From: Bacillus sp. NTK071
GTDB lineage: Bacteria > Bacillota > Bacilli > Bacillales > Guptibacillaceae
Assembly: GCF_017303315.1 (NCBI RefSeq)
Contig: NZ_JAFKOI010000007.1
Coordinates: forward strand, 62,001 to 126,000
Length of the DNA: 64,000 bases
Direction: 5' to 3'
Position numbers and translations under genes: made by a program. Shown here in pieces: positions 60,362 to 64,000 of the stretch. A model generated the notes under the pieces. The model was not told the DNA's origin, made no database searches, and saw only the letters and a program-made list of their open reading frames with translations. Position 1 is the first letter of the stretch, and each line of letters begins with the position of its first letter.

Positions 60362-61844
60362 CTTCGTGACCTCCTGTTGCCAGTGTCATAATTTTCTCTT
60401 GCGTTGCTTCTTCTTTCGATACTTCACCCGTCATTTTGCCTTCACGGAAAACAAGGATACGATCGCTCATTCCAAGAACTTCAGGGAGCTCTGATGACAC
60501 CATTATGATAGCGACACCGCGATCTGTAAGCTCATTCATTAGCTGATAGATTTCACGTTTTGCACCTACATCAACTCCGCGAGTTGGTTCATCTAGAATC
60601 AATACTTTAGGACCAATCCCTATCCATTTCGCAATGACTACCTTTTGCTGGTTTCCTCCTGATAGGTTTTTGGCGCTCGTTCTAGCAGATTCTGTTTTAA
60701 TTGTCAGTCTCTTAATTAATAATTCTACGAAGTCTTGCTCGCTTTTCTCATTGATTAGTCCTTTAGGAGCAAAACTATATAAGCTCGGTAGTGCAATGTT
60801 ATCTTTTAAGGAGAAATCTAGTACAAGCCCCTCTTCTTTACGGTCTTCCGTAATGAAACCGAGCCCCAATGACACAGCCTGATGTGGATTCTTAATTGTA
60901 ACTGGTTTTCCATTAATGTGAATTTCTCCACCGTATTTACCATCAAGTCCAAAAATGGTACGCATGATTTCCGTACGTCCAGCTCCCATTAATCCTGACA
61001 CACCAACAATTTCTCCTGACCTCACTGAAAAGCTAACATCAGAGAAAGCGCCTTTCCGTGAGAGTCCTTGAACTTCAAGCATTGTGTTACCAGGGTTTGG
61101 TGATCGTTTTGGAAAACGGTCTGTTAATTCACGTCCGACCATTTTACGAACGACTTCATCAAAGCTCGTTTCTGGAATTGGTTTTGTATCAACGGTTTTA
61201 CCATCTCGCATGACGGTAATGCTGTCACAAATTGTGAAAATCTCTTCCATTCTGTGCGAAATATAAACTATTGAAACGCCTTGATCTTTCAGTGATTGAA
61301 TGACGTTAAAGAGCGTTTGAATTTCTCTCTCAGTTAGCGCTGCAGTTGGCTCATCCATAATAATTACTTTGGCATCTGTCATTAATGCTTTCGCGATTTC
61401 AATCATTTGTTGTTGACCAACAGAACATTTCCCTGCTTCTTGCTGTAGAGGAATAGCAATGGCAAGCTTCTTAAATTGCTCATCCGCAACCGCTTTCATT
61501 TTTCTCGTATGAAGTAAACCAAAACGTGTAACCGGTTCCTTATTAATAAATAAGTTCTCTAGAACGGTTAAATCTGGCCAGATGTTCAGTTCCTGGTGAA
61601 TAAATGCCACTCCATTTTCTTCTGCCTGCTTTGGGTTATCAAAAACGATCTCCTTGCCATTAATCATGATTGTTCCGCTGTCTTTTTTGTGTAGACCGGT
61701 GAGAATATTCATTAAAGTGGATTTCCCTGCCCCATTCTCACCCATAAGAGCGTGAACCTCTCCATCTTTAATTTCAATGTTAACTCCTTCAAGCACTTTA
61801 TTACTTCCAAACGCTTTATGAATATCGTGCATGCTGATTTGCAT
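60354..61844 (-). CDS. rbsA: Ribose ABC transporter ATP-binding protein (duplicated ABC domain)
   Basis: 496 aa with two nucleotide-binding domains. The first has Walker A GENGAGKSTLMN, signature CSVGQQQMIEIAKAL and Walker B VIIMDEPTAAL; the second has a modified Walker A (GLMGAGRTEIMR), signature LSGGNQQKVVIAKW and ILDEPTRGVDVGAK. The ATG at 61844 follows AAGAGG; the GTG at 61853 overlaps that site. Energises the RbsC channel. Confidence 0.96.
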   Translation of the reverse strand: MQISMHDIHKAFGSNKVLEGVNIEIKDGEVHALMGENGAGKSTLMNILTGLHKKDSGTIMINGKEIVFDNPKQAEENGVAFIHQELNIWPDLTVLENLFINKEPVTRFGLLHTRKMKAVADEQFKKLAIAIPLQQEAGKCSVGQQQMIEIAKALMTDAKVIIMDEPTAALTEREIQTLFNVIQSLKDQGVSIVYISHRMEEIFTICDSITVMRDGKTVDTKPIPETSFDEVVRKMVGRELTDRFPKRSPNPGNTMLEVQGLSRKGAFSDVSFSVRSGEIVGVSGLMGAGRTEIMRTIFGLDGKYGGEIHINGKPVTIKNPHQAVSLGLGFITEDRKEEGLVLDFSLKDNIALPSLYSFAPKGLINEKSEQDFVELLIKRLTIKTESARTSAKNLSGGNQQKVVIAKWIGIGPKVLILDEPTRGVDVGAKREIYQLMNELTDRGVAIIMVSSELPEVLGMSDRILVFREGKMTGEVSKEEATQEKIMTLATGGHEDE

Positions 61845-61858
61845 GTCGTTCACCTCTT

Positions 61859-62251
61859 TTAAAAGATTACACCTGCGTGAAGAATGCAGTTGGCAAATGG
61901 GGTCATCTCACCTGTTCGAATGATAACTTTGGCTTCTTTTGTTTGTTCCTTAAATGCTTCATGTGTAAGATAGCTTGTTGGAATGTTACTCAGACAATGC
62001 TTAAGTTCCTTATTTACCTCTACATTCGTTTCAACTTCTTCAGCAAGCGTGACTTGTTCAACGACCATTTCATCGAGCAGTTCACTTACCACTTCGATGA
62101 AGGATGGCGTGCCGGGTTTTAACGAAAGATCAATTCTTGGTACACCTGTTGGCACTGGAAGTCCGGCATCAGCGATCACAATTTGATCTGTATGACCGAG
62201 ATCTGCAAGTACTTTTGCTATATGACTATTGAGCATACCTCTTTTTTTCAT
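61859..62251 (-). CDS. rbsD: D-ribose pyranase
   Basis: 130 aa, typical length. It converts beta-pyran to beta-furan ribose for RbsK. The conserved [20 protein letters not shown] with His20 and Asp residues, [18 protein letters not shown] and [20 protein letters not shown] are all present. Its ATG overlaps the rbsK stop by four bases. Confidence 0.96.
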   Translation of the reverse strand: MKKRGMLNSHIAKVLADLGHTDQIVIADAGLPVPTGVPRIDLSLKPGTPSFIEVVSELLDEMVVEQVTLAEEVETNVEVNKELKHCLSNIPTSYLTHEAFKEQTKEAKVIIRTGEMTPFANCILHAGVIF

Positions 62252-63135
62252 TCCGAAATCATCCTTTCTACCTCATCACGAGTTGGCATACCACCTTGTG
62301 CTCCAAAACCGGTAACAGATAGTGAAGCAGCACGATTTCCAAATGTTATGCTTTCAACAATTCCTTTTCCTTCAGCAATGGCTGTACCAAATGCTGCATT
62401 AAATGTGTCTCCAGCTCCTGTTGTATCAACAGCTTCAACTTTAAAAGAAGGAACAAGTACTTCTTTCACACCATCAAAATAACGAACTCCTGCTGCGCCT
62501 TCTGTAATCAATACTTTCTCAGGGAATGCCTTTAATGCATCATTGATCGGTTGATTATTAAAAAGAATTGTTGCTTCATTCTCATTTGGTGTAATGTACG
62601 TAGCATTCTCAATAACCTTTGTTGAAATTTCGCGAGCTGGGGCAGGATTTAGTAAAAGTGGTACATTTACCTTTTTGCAAAGCTCTGCAACATACTCAAC
62701 CGTTTCTTCTGGAATTTCCTGTTGAATCATAACAAGCTCACACTCTTTAATTAGCTCTAAAGCTTTATCAATATAAGTGGGTGTTACGTGATCATTTGCT
62801 CCTTTGACAACCACAATACTGTTGTCACCTTCTGCTAGAATGATATGAGCGGTACCGGTCTCACCTGTAACCGGTTCCACATAATCGGTATTTACATTAT
62901 TCTCAGCAAAATTAGCTAGAATTGCTTTCCCATGAGCATCATCACCTACACAACCAATCATATAAACCTCTGCTCCAAGGCGTGCTGCAGCAACGGCTTG
63001 ATTTGCTCCTTTACCTCCTGGTACGGTTTTAAATGATTCACCAAGTACGGTCTCACCTGCACCAGGACGCTTCTCGGAAGTAACCACAAGATCCATCGAT
63101 GAACTACCGATGACTGCTACCTTTGCTTTACGCAT
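62248..63135 (-). CDS. rbsK: Ribokinase
   Basis: 295 aa, PfkB family. N-terminal [40 protein letters not shown] and the C-terminal PfkB signature [20 protein letters not shown] with catalytic Asp. Phosphorylates D-ribose to ribose 5-phosphate. The ATG at 63135 follows AAGAAAGG; a longer frame to 63168 overlaps rbsR. Confidence 0.96.
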   Translation of the reverse strand: MRKAKVAVIGSSSMDLVVTSEKRPGAGETVLGESFKTVPGGKGANQAVAAARLGAEVYMIGCVGDDAHGKAILANFAENNVNTDYVEPVTGETGTAHIILAEGDNSIVVVKGANDHVTPTYIDKALELIKECELVMIQQEIPEETVEYVAELCKKVNVPLLLNPAPAREISTKVIENATYITPNENEATILFNNQPINDALKAFPEKVLITEGAAGVRYFDGVKEVLVPSFKVEAVDTTGAGDTFNAAFGTAIAEGKGIVESITFGNRAASLSVTGFGAQGGMPTRDEVERMISE

Positions 63136-63136
63136 T

Positions 63137-64000
63137 TTAATCAACCTTTCTTGTCGTATTTCGTTCAATTAATGAAACAGGGAGTTGAATCGCTTCATCA
63201 ATTCCTTGTTCCTTTTTAATCATTCGTATTAGAAGCTTCGCGGCTTCTTTACCCATCTCATAAGCAGGTTGTCTAATTGTAGACAACGATGGATAGGATA
63301 AGCTACTAAGCGGAATATCATCGAAACCAATAATCTGAAGCTCGTCTGGAATGCTTTTACCGAGTCGAAGGGCTTCATGTAGAATAGCAATGCCAACGAT
63401 ATCATTACTTGCAATAACACCATCCGTTTCCGGATGTTTTGCGAAAAGCTCCTCAGCCCATGTTTTAGCATCTTCAAAGGCATACGAAGTCGTTCCGAGT
63501 ACTGAGAAGTCAACCGCTGCTTTGCTGAGTTCTGCAAGTGCTCCTTGAAAACGGTCTTGAGCAGGCTGAACATGTGCAGGGCCCTTAATAAGAGTAATTT
63601 TCGTTGAGCCTCTGTCAATTAGTGCCTTGGCAGCCATTCGTCCACCTTCCCTTCCGTCTGCAAACACAGAAGGATGGTGCTTGGATGTGCGATCCAAGAA
63701 AACCACCGGTAAATCGATATTTTCGTAGTTCTCACGATCCGTATTGTTCGTTGCGGAGATCATACCAACCACGTGATTCTGTACAAATGTTTGAATATAA
63801 TCAAGCTCTTTGCTAGCTTCCTCATCACTATTACCGAGCAATAATCGGAAACCTGCCTGATTAACTTCATCCTCTACCCCACGTGCAAGCTGAGGGAAGA
63901 ATGGATTTGTAATATCAGGGAGCAATAAGCCAATCAGTCTGGACTCTCGCTTATAGAGGGAACGAGCTACTTCATTGGGACTGTAATTCAAGCGCTCAAT
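63137..64000 (-). CDS. rbsR: LacI-family ribose operon repressor, N-terminus cut by window edge
   Basis: The visible 288 codons start in the hinge helix of the DNA-binding domain (IERLNYSPNEVARSLYKRES) and continue through the ligand domain (RLIGLLLPDITNPFFPQLAR, GFDDIPLSSLSYPSLSTIRQ). The HTH proper lies beyond base 64000. The frame is open at the edge. It is the first gene of the rbs operon and presumably represses it; ribose is the expected inducer. Confidence 0.93.
   Translation of the reverse strand: MERLNYSPNEVARSLYKRESRLIGLLLPDITNPFFPQLARGVEDEVNQAGFRLLLGNSDEEASKELDYIQTFVQNHVVGMISATNNTDRENYENIDLPVVFLDRTSKHHPSVFADGREGGRMAAKALIDRGSTKITLIKGPAHVQPAQDRFQGALAELSKAAVDFSVLGTTSYAFEDAKTWAEELFAKHPETDGVIASNDIVGIAILHEALRLGKSIPDELQIIGFDDIPLSSLSYPSLSTIRQPAYEMGKEAAKLLIRMIKKEQGIDEAIQLPVSLIERNTTRKVD

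Noticed and set aside
1-64000. rRNA, tRNA, prophage, integrase or complete insertion sequence
   Set aside because: None was seen on reading both strands; the only mobile-like sequences are the short dispersed repeats.

Overview
The window is chromosomal DNA of a low-GC, Gram-positive endospore former, most likely a member of the Bacillaceae. Support comes from a cluster of CotB-like spore coat genes, a lipoteichoic acid synthase, an RsbR-type stressosome protein, a sporulation-type histidine kinase, PucR-family control of proline catabolism, an rbsRKDACB operon in Bacillus order, a yybP-ykoY manganese riboswitch, cre-like sites and frequent TTG/GTG starts behind strong AGGAGG sites. I saw no rRNA or tRNA gene, CRISPR array, phage or transposase gene. 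Species cannot be named from the sequence alone.

Layout. 1-1.1 kb: a TerC-family gene (cut by the left edge) under a manganese riboswitch, then a dispersed repeat. 1.1-3.9 kb: a methyltransferase and an ECF sigma factor with its DUF4179 anti-sigma-like partner. 4-6.6 kb: four tandem CotB-like genes. 6.8-16 kb: an exported M36 (fungalysin-type) protease, a GNAT enzyme, an S8 protease with S-layer (SLH) domains and a NarL-type two-component pair. 16.2-18.5 kb: a candidate small RNA, YnfA and an orphan GAF-PAS kinase. 18.6-22.7 kb: putB-putC and putR, with a GT-box operator. 22.9-33.9 kb: a TAXI-TRAP transporter operon, a DctS/DctR-like two-component system with a DctP-type binding protein, and csiD-lhgO for glutarate catabolism, the latter preceded by a long structured leader with a terminator. 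34-39.7 kb: TetR/MFS pair, a CstB-like persulfide dioxygenase with CsoR-type operators, a second S8 protease and an M50 protease.

40-49.6 kb: a Na+/solute symporter with an Xaa-Pro peptidase, membrane proteins, RsbR-like STAS protein, cold-shock protein with a long leader, cupin and RDD proteins, an MBL hydrolase and LTA synthase. 50-58.4 kb: MFS efflux pump, a PadR-ChrA chromate-resistance operon with two overlapping palindromic operators, a PP2C phosphatase coupled to a Nudix protein, small proteins, a broken Nudix gene, an aldo/keto reductase and an APH-fold kinase. 58.4-64 kb: ribose uptake operon rbsRKDACB, with rbsR cut by the right edge.

The most interesting parts are the csiD leader (a candidate regulatory RNA), the inferred link between the TAXI-TRAP/DctSR genes and glutarate catabolism, the candidate small RNA at 16.2 kb, the CotB-like array, and a family of nested-palindrome repeats present in four copies. 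Family assignments rest on motif recognition without database searches; promoters and operators are read by eye.
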